Made by a program: the position numbers and the translations under genes. The notes beneath the pieces are model-generated. The model worked only from the letters and a program-made list of their open reading frames with translations, ran no database searches and had not been told where the DNA came from. A stretch of 64,000 bases of DNA, taken from assembly GCA_021155905.1 (NCBI GenBank), contig JAJNBG010000017.1, positions 1 through 64,000 of the forward strand. The letters are read 5' to 3'. Below are positions 54,501 to 63,600 of this stretch, piece by piece. Source of the DNA: Bacteroidota bacterium (GTDB lineage: Bacteria; Bacteroidota; Bacteroidia; B-17B0; Aurantibacillaceae). Every line of letters starts with the position of its first letter. The stretch's first letter is position 1.

Positions 54501-57500
54501 CCGTTGGGGAGCCGGCGTTAGGTGCGATGGTAACCATGGACGCTGTTGAACATCCGTTTAAGGGATCTGTAACGGTCAACGTGTAATCTCCTGCTGCACA
54601 AGCCTCAGTGACGATTGTTGTTTGATTTCCACAAATGCCAGGTCCTGCCCAATTAATAATTGGGTTAGTCGGTGTTGTTATACTTCCCGTTAATGTTACT
54701 GAATTTGTCGGACAGGTTAATGTTTGGCTTGGCCCGGCACTTACTCCTGTTGGTACTATTGTATTTTGACTAACACTTGCTGTTGTTAAGAAAGTACATC
54801 CGTTATTAGGATCCACCACAGTTAAACTGTAATTACCCGGAGTTCCTGAAGCGGTAGTCGCCTGTGCAGTCGAAGTTGATACGCTTCCATCTACAGGAGC
54901 CGTCCACGTATAGTTCATACCCGCTAAAGTTGAATTTAACGCAACTGTTGAAGTGATGCAGGTTAAGGTTCCGGTAGAGCTTGCTATCGTTGTTGGCACA
55001 GCTGTGTTTTGGCTTACGGCAGCACTTGTAGTATATGTACAGTTGTTTGATGGATCTAGAACCATTAAAGTATAAGCTCCCGCTGCCCCTGAGGCTGTTG
55101 TGGATTGCGTATTAGCACTTCCAATAGTTCCTCCGGCCGGAGCCGTCCAGGTATAGTTCATTCCTGTTAGCGTTGAAGATAAGGCAACAGTATTGGTTGC
55201 ACAGGTTAATGTTCCTGTTGCACCCGCAGCAGTTACCGGAATTGTTGTATTCTGAACAACTACCGTATTACCTGAAGCTGTACAGCTATTAGTCAAATTG
55301 GTTAAAGTATAGTTAAATATTCCTCCCTGGCTAACTGTGATTGTCCCTGTACCATTACCGAATACAATACCGGTTCCGGACCATGTATAAGAAACCGGGG
55401 AGACCGTTGTTGAAACACCTACTGCCACCATGGTGTTAGTACAGGTAATTGTATTTGTAACAGGATTAACCGTTACTGCAGGGGCTCCGGCGTTGGGAGA
55501 GACGGTGACTAAAGACGATGTAGTACAACCATTCGATGGGTCCGTCACTGTTAAAGTATAAACGCCTGCGCCGTTTGCTGAAGTTGTAAAGCTTGTTGGT
55601 GAACCTGAAATGCTTGGCCCGGACCAACTTGCTGTTGCTGTGGAAGGTGTTGAAACACTACCGGAAAGTACTGCCACGGTCGCTGAACCACAACCCAAAG
55701 CCTGATTGGATCCGGCACTAACGCCGGCAGGGATTGTTATGTTTTGTGTGACAGGGGTCGTTGTGTTAAATGAACAACCATTTGAAGGGTCAATTACCGA
55801 TAATGAATAAGTACCTGGAGAACCGGATACCGTCGTTGATTCGGTATTGGCACTACCAATGCTTCCTCCTGCCGGAGCTGTCCATGTATAGTTCATTCCT
55901 GTCAGAGTCGATGTTAATGCTACTGTGGTTATTGAACAGGTTAAGGTTCCGGTCGTACCTGCAGATGTTATTGGTACTGTTATGTTTTGAGTTACAGAAG
56001 TGGTAGTATTGAATGAACAACCGTTTGATGGGTTTACAACCGTTAAAGAATAAATTCCCGCCGCTCCGGAAGCAGAAGTGGATTGGGTATTAGCAGATCC
56101 AACCGAGCCTCCAGGAGGTGCTGTCCAGGTGTAACTAACTCCCGCCAGACTTGAATTTAAAGTAACAGTATTAGTTGAACAGGTTAAAGTTCCTGTTGTG
56201 GTTGCAACAGTGATAAAAGTCACCGTATTTTGCGTAACCGCTGTTGTGGTTGAAAAAGTACAACCTGTTGAAGGATCAGTAATAACTAATGAATAAGTGC
56301 CTCCGGTTCCTGACGCAGTCGTGGATTGAGTGTTAGCAGAACCAACAGTTCCTCCTGCGGGTGCTGTCCATGTATAATTCATTCCAGTCAGGGTCGATGT
56401 CAAAGCGACTGTCGTCGTTGAACAGGTTAAGGTTCCTGTAGTATTTGCAGATGTTGTTGGTGTTGTCGTGTTTTGAGTTACAGAAGTAGTTGTATTAAAT
56501 GAGCAACCATTTGATGGATTGACTACTAATAACGAATAGGTTCCGCCAGCACCTGATGCAGAAGTGGATTGAGTGTTAGCCGACCCAACGGTTCCTCCTG
56601 ATGGAGCTGTCCAGGTATAATTCATTCCACTTAATGTGGATGTTAAAGCAACCGTGGGTGTAGAGCAGGTTATGGTTCCGTTTGTAATTGCAGATGTTGT
56701 TGGTAAGGTAATGTTCTCGGTTACAGAAGTAGTAGTATTAAACGAACACCCATTTGATGGGTTGACAACCAACAACGAATAAGTTCCTGCAATACCTGAC
56801 GCAGTAGTGGATTGAGTGTTCGCCGACCCAACGCTTCCTCCTGCCGGAGCGGTCCAGGTATAATTCATTCCTGTCAGAGTAGATGTTAACGCTACTGTCG
56901 TCGTTGAACAGGTTAAGGTTCCTGTGGTATTTGCAGATGTTGTTGGCACAGTCGTGTTTTGGGTTACAGAAGTGGTTGTAGTAAATGAACATCCGTTTGA
57001 TGGGTTGACTACCAATAACGAATAGGTTCCGCCAGCACCTGATACAGTAGTGGATTGAGTGTTAGCCGATCCAACGGTTCCTCCTGACGGAGCGGTCCAT
57101 GTATAATTCATTCCGCTTAATGTGGATGTTAAAGCAATAGTAGGTGTTGAGCAGGTTACGGTTCCTGAAGTACTTGCTGATGTTGTTGGAATGGTTGTGT
57201 TCTGAAGCACTACCTGGTTATTGGAGGTTGAACATCCACCAGAAGTAACAGTATATTGAAAAGTTCCTCCCTGGCTCACCGTAATACTGGATGTATTGGT
57301 AGCTCCAACTATGCCGGTTCCTGTCCAGCTATAAGTAACCGGAGTCACTGTTGTTGAAATGCTCACAGTTACTAAAGTGTTGGTGCAGGTAATAGAATTA
57401 GTCACGGGATTATTGCTGACCGCCGGCGCCCCTGCGCTTGACGAAACTGTCACAGTCGACGTTCTTGTACAACCATTAGAAGGATTTGTTGCAGTAATAG

Positions 57501-59457
57501 TATAAATACCGGCGCCACATGCTGATGTGATAGCGGTCGTTGGTGTTCCACAAACATTGGGTCCTGTCCAGTTAACTGTGGCATTGGTTGGGCTTGTAAT
57601 CGCTCCTGTTAATGTTACAGAAACAGACGCACATGTCAGGGTTTGGTTTGAGCCTGCGCTAACAACCGGCGCAACCGTATTTTGAGTCACTGAAGTAGTC
57701 GTTGAATAAGTACATCCGGCAGAACTTCTAACAAATAACGTATAGGTCCCTGCTGCTGCTGATGCTGTCGTGGATTGCGTATTGGCTGATCCAACTGAGC
57801 CACCAGAAGGTGCCGTCCAGGTATAACTTAGTCCTCCTAAGGTTGAATTTAAAATTACCGATGGGGTAGAACAACTTATTGTTCCTGTTGTGTTAGCTGT
57901 AGTTGTCGGAATTGAATTAACTGTTACAGTTGAAGTTCTTGAATTGGAGCATCCGTTTGATGTTCCTGTCACCGTGTATACAATTGTGGTCGTTGGATTT
58001 GCAGTCACGACTGATCCTGTGGTTGCACTTATGTTTGTATTTGGCGTCCATGAATAGGTTGTGCCACCGGATGCAGTTAATACCGTTGATGATCCGGAAC
58101 AAAGCGTCGCACTATTTACGGAAATGGTTGGTGTTGGATTTACAGTTACCGTTACTGTTTTGAATGAAGCACATCCCGAAGAGGTTTCCGTTACTGTATA
58201 AATCGTGGTAGTAGTTGGACTGGCAGTAACTGTAGCACCGGTTGTCGCACTTAAATTTGTATTAGGCGTCCATGAATATGTAGTGCCTCCGGAAGCAGTT
58301 AAAACAGTAGAAGTTCCCGAACAAATGGTAGCATTATTCACTGTAATTGTTGGAGTTGGAGAAACAGTGACTGTAACTGTCTTGATTGCCCCGACGCATC
58401 CAGCTGCGGACGTAGGCGTTACGGTGTATATTAACGTTGTAGGAACAGTTGCAGTACTCACAATAACATTAGTAATCACGCTGCCGGATTGAGCAGTTGT
58501 GCTTTCTCCGGTAGTACTACCGTTATTAGTTGTCTGCCATTGAAAAGTTGAAGATGTACTGCTGGTAATTGAATAATTAATCGCACTTCCACTGCATATT
58601 GCAATAGTTGAAGCACTGGTAACAGTCGGCGTTGGGTTGATTGTCACGGGAATAGTAACTGTCGCGCTTTTGCAACCACTCACGGTCACGTAAAGGGAAT
58701 AGGTTCCTGACGCTGCCGTTGTAACATTTGGAATAGAGGGATCCTCCGAACTGGATGAAAAACTATTTGGCCCTGTCCAGGTATAGATAGCTCCTGATAC
58801 AGTCGTAGCCGTTAAATTAAGTGTTTGACCAGAGCAATCAGGCGAACTGCTTCCTAATACAGGTGTTGTAGGTGGAGTACAAGGACAAATGGTTTCAATG
58901 GTAAAAGCACTACATGTGGCACCATTGTATCCGTCAACCATTAGCCAGGCACATCCACCTGCCGGTATGGTAATACCTGTAAAAGAAAAACCATCAGCAT
59001 TTCCGTTCATGTTACTTCCATATTCATCATATTCCTGGTTCGAACAATCAATATCAAGTGCATCTGTTGATCCAGAATTGGACGTTCCCGCAGTGACAAA
59101 AACAGCACCTTGGAGATTACAGTTATCATTAACTTCATCTACAATAAAATCTATGGTAACTGGTGTTGTAGATGATGGGTTGCAGTATTTATACCATTTA
59201 GCATTTTCAACAGAGAACGTTACCTCTGCATCACCATCACCATCCAGGTCCGCGCCGGCATAACAACACTGCCCACAGGAACCAGCAGTAGTAGTGGCGT
59301 CATTACCATCAAATCCACTATTCGTCAAGGCCTGTGAAGACGATACGCCGCAGTTTAATGAAGTTCCACTGATCTGGGAAAACATTGTTAACTGTCCTGA
59401 TGCCAGGATTAAAAGAAAACAAAGTCTTTTAAAGCTAAAGGGTAGAAGTTTATTCAT
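51565..59457 (-). CDS. giant Ig-like repeat surface protein with T9SS type B (gliding-motility-associated) sorting domain, 2630 aa
   Basis: A signal peptide (ending SGQLTMFSQ) precedes a Cys-rich N-terminal domain (about 32-195; GQCCYAGADLDGDGDAEVTF). There are then a few HYR/Ig-like units (TICSGTSTVLTASGGTTYSW). About 24 beta modules of roughly 80 residues follow, each with two Cys (e.g. TGTLTCST, MNYTWTAP, NPSNGCSF, TSVTQNT). Near the C-terminus lie a PKD domain (YSWNFGDVTS) and a type B sorting domain (VPNVFTPNGDGSNDLFKI, CDIFNRWGLKLY, GTYFFILTAKGYDGKE). It is exported by T9SS and probably acts as an adhesin or motility-type surface filament. Its paralogue starts at 60656. Confidence 0.92.
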   Translation of the reverse strand: MNKLLPFSFKRLCFLLILASGQLTMFSQISGTSLNCGVSSSQALTNSGFDGNDATTTAGSCGQCCYAGADLDGDGDAEVTFSVENAKWYKYCNPSSTTPVTIDFIVDEVNDNCNLQGAVFVTAGTSNSGSTDALDIDCSNQEYDEYGSNMNGNADGFSFTGITIPAGGCAWLMVDGYNGATCSAFTIETICPCTPPTTPVLGSSSPDCSGQTLNLTATTVSGAIYTWTGPNSFSSSSEDPSIPNVTTAASGTYSLYVTVSGCKSATVTIPVTINPTPTVTSASTIAICSGSAINYSITSSTSSTFQWQTTNNGSTTGESTTAQSGSVITNVIVSTATVPTTLIYTVTPTSAAGCVGAIKTVTVTVSPTPTITVNNATICSGTSTVLTASGGTTYSWTPNTNLSATTGATVTASPTTTTIYTVTETSSGCASFKTVTVTVNPTPTISVNSATLCSGSSTVLTASGGTTYSWTPNTNISATTGSVVTANPTTTIVYTVTGTSNGCSNSRTSTVTVNSIPTTTANTTGTISCSTPSVILNSTLGGLSYTWTAPSGGSVGSANTQSTTASAAAGTYTLFVRSSAGCTYSTTTSVTQNTVAPVVSAGSNQTLTCASVSVTLTGAITSPTNATVNWTGPNVCGTPTTAITSACGAGIYTITATNPSNGCTRTSTVTVSSSAGAPAVSNNPVTNSITCTNTLVTVSISTTVTPVTYSWTGTGIVGATNTSSITVSQGGTFQYTVTSGGCSTSNNQVVLQNTTIPTTSASTSGTVTCSTPTIALTSTLSGMNYTWTAPSGGTVGSANTQSTTVSGAGGTYSLLVVNPSNGCSFTTTTSVTQNTTVPTTSANTTGTLTCSTTTVALTSTLTGMNYTWTAPAGGSVGSANTQSTTASGIAGTYSLLVVNPSNGCSFNTTTSVTENITLPTTSAITNGTITCSTPTVALTSTLSGMNYTWTAPSGGTVGSANTQSTSASGAGGTYSLLVVNPSNGCSFNTTTSVTQNTTTPTTSANTTGTLTCSTTTVALTSTLTGMNYTWTAPAGGTVGSANTQSTTASGTGGTYSLVITDPSTGCTFSTTTAVTQNTVTFITVATTTGTLTCSTNTVTLNSSLAGVSYTWTAPPGGSVGSANTQSTSASGAAGIYSLTVVNPSNGCSFNTTTSVTQNITVPITSAGTTGTLTCSITTVALTSTLTGMNYTWTAPAGGSIGSANTESTTVSGSPGTYSLSVIDPSNGCSFNTTTPVTQNITIPAGVSAGSNQALGCGSATVAVLSGSVSTPSTATASWSGPSISGSPTSFTTSANGAGVYTLTVTDPSNGCTTSSLVTVSPNAGAPAVTVNPVTNTITCTNTMVAVGVSTTVSPVSYTWSGTGIVFGNGTGTITVSQGGIFNYTLTNLTNSCTASGNTVVVQNTTIPVTAAGATGTLTCATNTVALSSTLTGMNYTWTAPAGGTIGSANTQSTTASGAAGAYTLMVLDPSNNCTYTTSAAVSQNTAVPTTIASSTGTLTCITSTVALNSTLAGMNYTWTAPVDGSVSTSTAQATTASGTPGNYSLTVVDPNNGCTFLTTASVSQNTIVPTGVSAGPSQTLTCPTNSVTLTGSITTPTNPIINWAGPGICGNQTTIVTEACAAGDYTLTVTDPLNGCSTASMVTIAPNAGSPTVTISSSVLMIDCNNSTQSATVTSLPTSDVTYSWSPAPSSVLASGDVATFNTPNTYICTVTNTLSNCSASAQVDVIANTTPPVIAISNTQTLTCATPTAAITLTTTPTTGLTYTWISASAFSGQGNDTIVVNTVDVYSVTVMDAATGCTNTANTNVTQNIVAPVLSAGSNQTLSCSATSATLTGSISSPINAVVSWDAGVCGTQTTVVTEACAAGVYTLTATDPSNGCMASSTVTVFPNAGAPLATASATAFTIDCNNATQSVTVTSTPSTDVIFHWNNTPAFASTDSSMATFNTAGTYICIVTNTLSNCSTPVQVDVIANTTPPVIVISNTQTLTCATTAAVITLTTTPAIGLTYTWSSASAFSGQGNDTIVVNTVDVYSVIVMDAANGCTNTANTNVTQNIVAPVLSAGSNQTLSCSATSATLTGSISSPINAVVSWDAGVCGTQTTVVTQACAAGVYTLTGTDPSNGCVETSTVQVFPNAGAPLATASSTALTIDCNNATQSVTITSIPPTNVVYHWNNTPAFASADSSSATFNAGNTYICTLTNTITGCSTPVPVVVTADTARPVILITPTQTLTCAPPTATISVATNSTTGLSYVWTGTLISGQGNDSVIVNQAGIYNVTVTNTLTGCVRTSSTQVVPGAGNPTVTITATSTNSMITCSNPTVTLLAMPNPSGTYSYTWSPSGNTAGAIEPATSIGVYNVVILDVATGCTATATTPYTVTANVATPTVSVSNALIACGTNSVVIGGAAISTATNSLYNWTSSAGPILGGTTSTPTVSSTGQYVVTVIDFDNGCTGTETVVVTQNNVTAAFTANPVSGLAPLGVGFTNQSTGASNYSWNFGDVTSLDNTSGLTDPSHVFNQLGIYTVTLTASNGSCTSTATISIEVLENSTLIVPNVFTPNGDGSNDLFKITSTGIEELNCDIFNRWGLKLYTIKSVNDSWDGGGNSAGTYFFILTAKGYDGKELKQEGFISLFK
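53042..54499 (-). repeat. 729-bp higher-order tandem repeat inside the giant surface-protein gene
   Basis: Two adjacent copies about 729 bp long (53042-53770 and 53771-54499), each coding three 81-residue modules in the same order. The anchor TGGTGCGCCCGCATTAGGGA recurs exactly 729 bases apart, and long stretches between are nearly identical. A third, more diverged partial copy lies below 53042. Confidence 0.8.
55729..57186 (-). repeat. six tandem 243-bp units in the giant surface-protein gene
   Basis: Six modules of exactly 81 codons (1458 bp) run head to tail, each containing MNYTWTAP or SYTWTAP, then GSANTQST, then TYSL or IYSL, then GCSF or GCTF. Bases are strongly conserved between units, and no unit differs in length. 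Confidence 0.8.
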
Positions 59458-59502
59458 GTATTTGTATATTAAATATTTATATTAATTTAAAATAATAATC
59501 TA

Positions 59503-59847
59503 TTAATCCGTTAGTTCTACTATTTCAGTATTCTTTTTTTTCTCGGAAATAACATAAACGATTCTATAATCTCTTTTAGATTTTTCCATTGTGACCTCTC
59601 TGATGGCGTCCTCCTTACTTTTATACAGGGTATATTTTTTTCCCTCAACCATAATTTCAGATTGTTCTTTTTCTTTTTCGTCCTCCAAAACAATATATCT
59701 TATTTCCAGTCCTCTGATTGTATTTGCCAAATTCTTATAATGAAATTCGGGTGTCTCGAAATTATTGGAGATTAATGAATTACAAAAAAATGAGCTGCTG
59801 ATCAAAAAAATTGCAATTTTGATTTTTAAATGCATGTTTAATTTCAT
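59503..59847 (-). CDS. small exported protein of unknown function, 114 aa
   Basis: The open frame extends to 59919, but ATG at 59847 (or 59835) gives a normal signal peptide (HLKIKIAIFLISSSFFCNSL). The mature 90 residues are charged and mixed alpha/beta (TIRGLEIRYIVLEDEKEKEQ, YRIVYVISEKKKNTEIVELT). I recognise no domain. It sits just upstream of the 2630-aa surface-protein gene on the same strand (45-base gap), so the two may be cotranscribed. Confidence 0.6.
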   Translation of the reverse strand: MKLNMHLKIKIAIFLISSSFFCNSLISNNFETPEFHYKNLANTIRGLEIRYIVLEDEKEKEQSEIMVEGKKYTLYKSKEDAIREVTMEKSKRDYRIVYVISEKKKNTEIVELTD

Positions 59848-60013
59848 ATTTATCAGTTTAAGAAGATTGAAATAAGTTGTAAATATAAACCAATTAGAAT
59901 GTATTTTGAAACTATTCACTCAACGAAAGCGAGATTTTACCCGATCAAGTGTTAAAATACTACGATTAATGCAACTTAAAATTAAACGAACCGAAGGGTA
60001 TAGATTCGTAAAC

Positions 60014-60574
60014 TCAAATTTTTCTTTTTGGGTTATCTTTGACAAACGCATCCCAACCTGAATAGGATTTCTTAGCGCCAGATGACATTTTGTTATTTTG
60101 AAAATAATGGCATACCGCCGCACCTAAGGCGTCCGTTGCATCGAGGTATTTATCACTGTTTTTGAAATTTAAAAGATTTTCAATCATGGCTGCAACCTGT
60201 TCCTTGGAAGCGTTGCCATTTCCGGTAATAGACATTTTTATTTTCTTTGGAGAATATTCAGTCATCGGAATGTTTTTGGATAAAGCGGCGGCAATGGCCA
60301 CCCCCTGCGCACGCCCCAGTTTCAACATCGACTGGACATTCTTTCCAAAAAATGGCGCTTCAATAGCTAATTCATCCGGTTTATATTCGTCTATCAACTC
60401 AACGACGCGTTCAAAGATTTTTTTTAACCTGTCGGAATGCTCATCAAATTTATCGAGTTTAATAACACCTAATGAAATTAATGACAATTTCCCATTTTGT
60501 ATATGAATTAATCCGTAACCCATAATGAGGGTTCCTGGGTCAATACCTAATATGATTCTGTCATTAATAGCCAA
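60014..60574 (-). CDS. ruvC: crossover junction endodeoxyribonuclease RuvC
   Basis: The 186-aa protein has all four catalytic acids: Asp12 (ILGIDPGTLIMGYG), Glu72 (LAIEAPFFGKNVQS), Asp145 and Asp148 (KYLDATDALGAAVCH), matching Asp7, Glu66, Asp138 and Asp141 of E. coli RuvC. The dimer-helix motif LGRAQGVA is present. It cuts Holliday junctions during recombination repair. The start is TTG at 60572-60574: no ATG is in frame upstream, and the first strand begins six residues later. RuvA and RuvB genes are not nearby. It lies between the two giant surface-protein genes. Confidence 0.95.
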   Translation of the reverse strand: MAINDRIILGIDPGTLIMGYGLIHIQNGKLSLISLGVIKLDKFDEHSDRLKKIFERVVELIDEYKPDELAIEAPFFGKNVQSMLKLGRAQGVAIAAALSKNIPMTEYSPKKIKMSITGNGNASKEQVAAMIENLLNFKNSDKYLDATDALGAAVCHYFQNNKMSSGAKKSYSGWDAFVKDNPKRKI

Positions 60575-60601
60575 TCCGAAAATATTTATAGCAAATGTAA
60601 A

Positions 60602-60637
60602 ACAAAAAACCCCCTGTAAACATTTACAAGGGGTTTA
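60602..60637 (-). terminator. terminator of the second giant surface-protein gene
   Basis: A stem AAACCCCCTGTAA/TTACAAGGGGTTT with one mismatch, four-base loop, then T tract on the minus strand (A run at 60603-60609). It shares TGTAAACATTTACAAGGG with the terminator at 51512-51550. Confidence 0.85.
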
Positions 60638-60655
60638 ATTTAAGAACTAAAATAC

Positions 60656-63600
60656 TTATTTAAATAAACTAATAGTGCCCTGCTCGTTATATTCTTTTCC
60701 GTCGAAGCCTGTACATTTTAATGTATAGAAATAGGTCCCTGCTGAATTGCCTCCGCCATTCCAGGTATCATTAACATTACTCAGACTGTGAACTTTTGCT
60801 CCCCATCTGTTAAAGATGTCACAGCTCAAATCTTTGATTCCAACAGTTACGATTTTAAAAAGATCATTCGCTCCGTCACCATTCGGTGTAAATACATTTG
60901 GAACAATTAACAGCGAATTTTCAAGCACTTCAATATAAGCATACGCCGTATCCTTACAATTTCCGTTAGTGGCAATCAGGGTGACTGTATACATACCAAC
61001 AGAATTATATGTATGATCAGGATTTGCAGATGAAGACGTATTATTAATTACATCACCAAAATTCCAGGCATATGAATTAACTCCGGAGCTTTGATCGGTA
61101 AACATCACATCTAAAGGAGCGGTGCCAGAGGTTGGATTTGCACCAAACGCTACACTGATACTGGCTTCGCTAACTATAACTGTTCCGGTGTTTGTACAAT
61201 TATTGTCGCTATTAATTACCGTTACAACGTAAGCCCCCGATGCATTCACAGAAGGAGATGAAGTTGTTGCTCCTGAAATAGTCCCTGTTCCGGAAGTTGA
61301 CCAGCTATATAATACATTTGTTGCGGTAGTAATCGCAGGACCACCAATTACAGTTGCCGGAGCGCCGCAAGCCATTGTGCTGTTATTTACAGTGACACTA
61401 GGAATAGTTGTATTACTTGTTATCGCAATCGTCTGGGAGGTTGTACAGCCTGTTGATGGTTCTGCCACAACTACCGTGTAAACACCCGCGGAAGTTACAC
61501 TCGCAGGAGGCAAATTTCCCCCGGAAGGGCTCCATGTGTAATTATATGTTGCATTAGTAGGTGTAACAGCAGCTAATAAATTAACTGAAGTGTTCTGACA
61601 GGTAAGTACTGTATTAGATGAAGTCGCAGAGATAGTTGCCACGAGCGTAGTTGTATTAGGAGCAACCTGCGAAAATGCAGTATTAGTACAACCATTCGCA
61701 GCGTTTGTAACCAATACACTGTAGGTGCCTGGCTGGTTAACAATCACACTGTCTGTTCCCTGACCTGAAACCAACACTCCTGTCCATGCATAAACTAAGC
61801 CTGTGGCAGGAGTTGTTGCTACTGAAATAGTTGCTGTTGGTTTAGCACACGTTAGCGTTTGGGTATTTGATATAAATAATACATTAGGTGGTGTTGTATT
61901 TGTTGTAACAGCGATCAGCGTTGATGTAACACAGCCCGTAACTGTGTTTGTTATTGTACAGACATAATTGTTCTGTGAATCAAATGTCGCAACATTAGAA
62001 GTTCCTCCTGATAAAGGTGCAGGGCTCCAACTGTATGTAAGGTCGTTTGGTGGTGTAACCGTTACAGTAGCATCAGTAGTAGTTTGGGTACAAGTTAAAA
62101 TTGCAGTTGAAGATGAAATTGTTGCAACTGGCGCACCGGCGTTGGCCAATACCTGAACTGTTGATGTTGCAAAACATCCGTTAGAAGGATCTGTCGCTGT
62201 TATAGTATATATTCCAGCCGAGCACGCGGAAGTAGTATAATCAGTTGTGGCACCACAAACATTTGGTCCGGTCCAGACAACTGTTGATGTCGTTGGAGAG
62301 GATACACTTCCTGTTAGTGTAACCGAAGGAGATGTACAGGTGAGGACTTGGTTTGATCCTGCACTGACTCCCGTTGGAGAAAATGTATTCTGAATAACGG
62401 TTGTTGTCGTATTGTATACACAATTGTTTACAGGATCCTTAACGGTTAAAGAATATGTTCCCCCAATACCAGAAGCGGTTGTAGACTGAGAATTTACGTT
62501 CAATACATTACCACCTGCTGGCGCAGTCCAGGTATAATTCATACCTGCAGGCAAAGTACTCAACATTACAGTAGAGGTAACACACGTTAACGTGCCAGTT
62601 GAAACAGCTGTGGACGTTGGCGCTGAAGTGTTTTGAAAAATTACATGATTATTTGAAGTTGAACAATTAGAGTTTGTATTTGTCACCGTATAATTAAATG
62701 TCCCACCCTGAGTAACCGTAATTGTCCCTAAACCATCGTCAGATGCAATGCCGGTACCTGACCAATTGTAGGTCACAGGTGTATCAGTAGTAGAAACACT
62801 TATGGTAACTATTGTATTCGTGCAGGTAATTGTATTTGATGTTGAAGCAACTGTCACCGATGGCGCACCGGCACTTGGAAATACCTGAACCGTTGCTGTA
62901 GCCGGGCAGCCGTTTGAGGGATCTGTTACCTGTAACGTGTAGATACCTGCGCCACACGCAGATGTCGTAAAATTCGTTACTGTTCCACAGACATTTGGTC
63001 CCAACCAGACCGGGGTTGCAGTAGTTGGAGAAGTAACGCTTCCACTTAATGTAACTGAAACTGATGTACCACATGTTAATGTTTGACTTGTCCCTGCATC
63101 AACGCCACCAGGAGCAATTGTATTCTGAACAACGGTTGCCGTCGTTGAATATGAGCAATTCCCTGCAGGATTTAGGACGGTTAAGGTATAAGTTCCCGGC
63201 AAGGATGTCGTGGCATTTTGAGAATTAACTCCTGTTGCAATACCACCTCCGGCAGGAGATGTCCAGGTGTAATTCATACCTGCTAATATGGAATTTAAAT
63301 TTACTGTATTTGTAATACAACTAAGAGTTGCGGAAGCAGAAGCAGTAGTTGTTGGTGAATTAATTACTGTCACGCTATGCGTTGTTGAAGTGGTACACGT
63401 TGCTGATACTCCTGTTACTGTATAATTTGTGCTAACAGAAGGTGTTGCCGTTACAACCGTGCCGGTTGCGGAACTCAACGAACCAGAAGGCGACCATGTA
63501 TAATTACCCGCTCCACTTGCTGTTAGGGTTGCTGAATTACCAGCACATACACTTGATCCGGTGGAAGAAACGGTAATACCCGGCACCGCTGATACATTCG

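Noticed and set aside
55729..57186. Regular direct repeats that could suggest CRISPR
   Set aside because: The unit is 243 bp, in frame, and codes Ig-like modules; there are no short repeats with unique spacers and no cas genes.
59920..60123. 67-codon minus-strand frame overlapping the 3' end of ruvC
   Set aside because: It runs in a different frame through the ruvC end and has no signal, domain or plausible start context.
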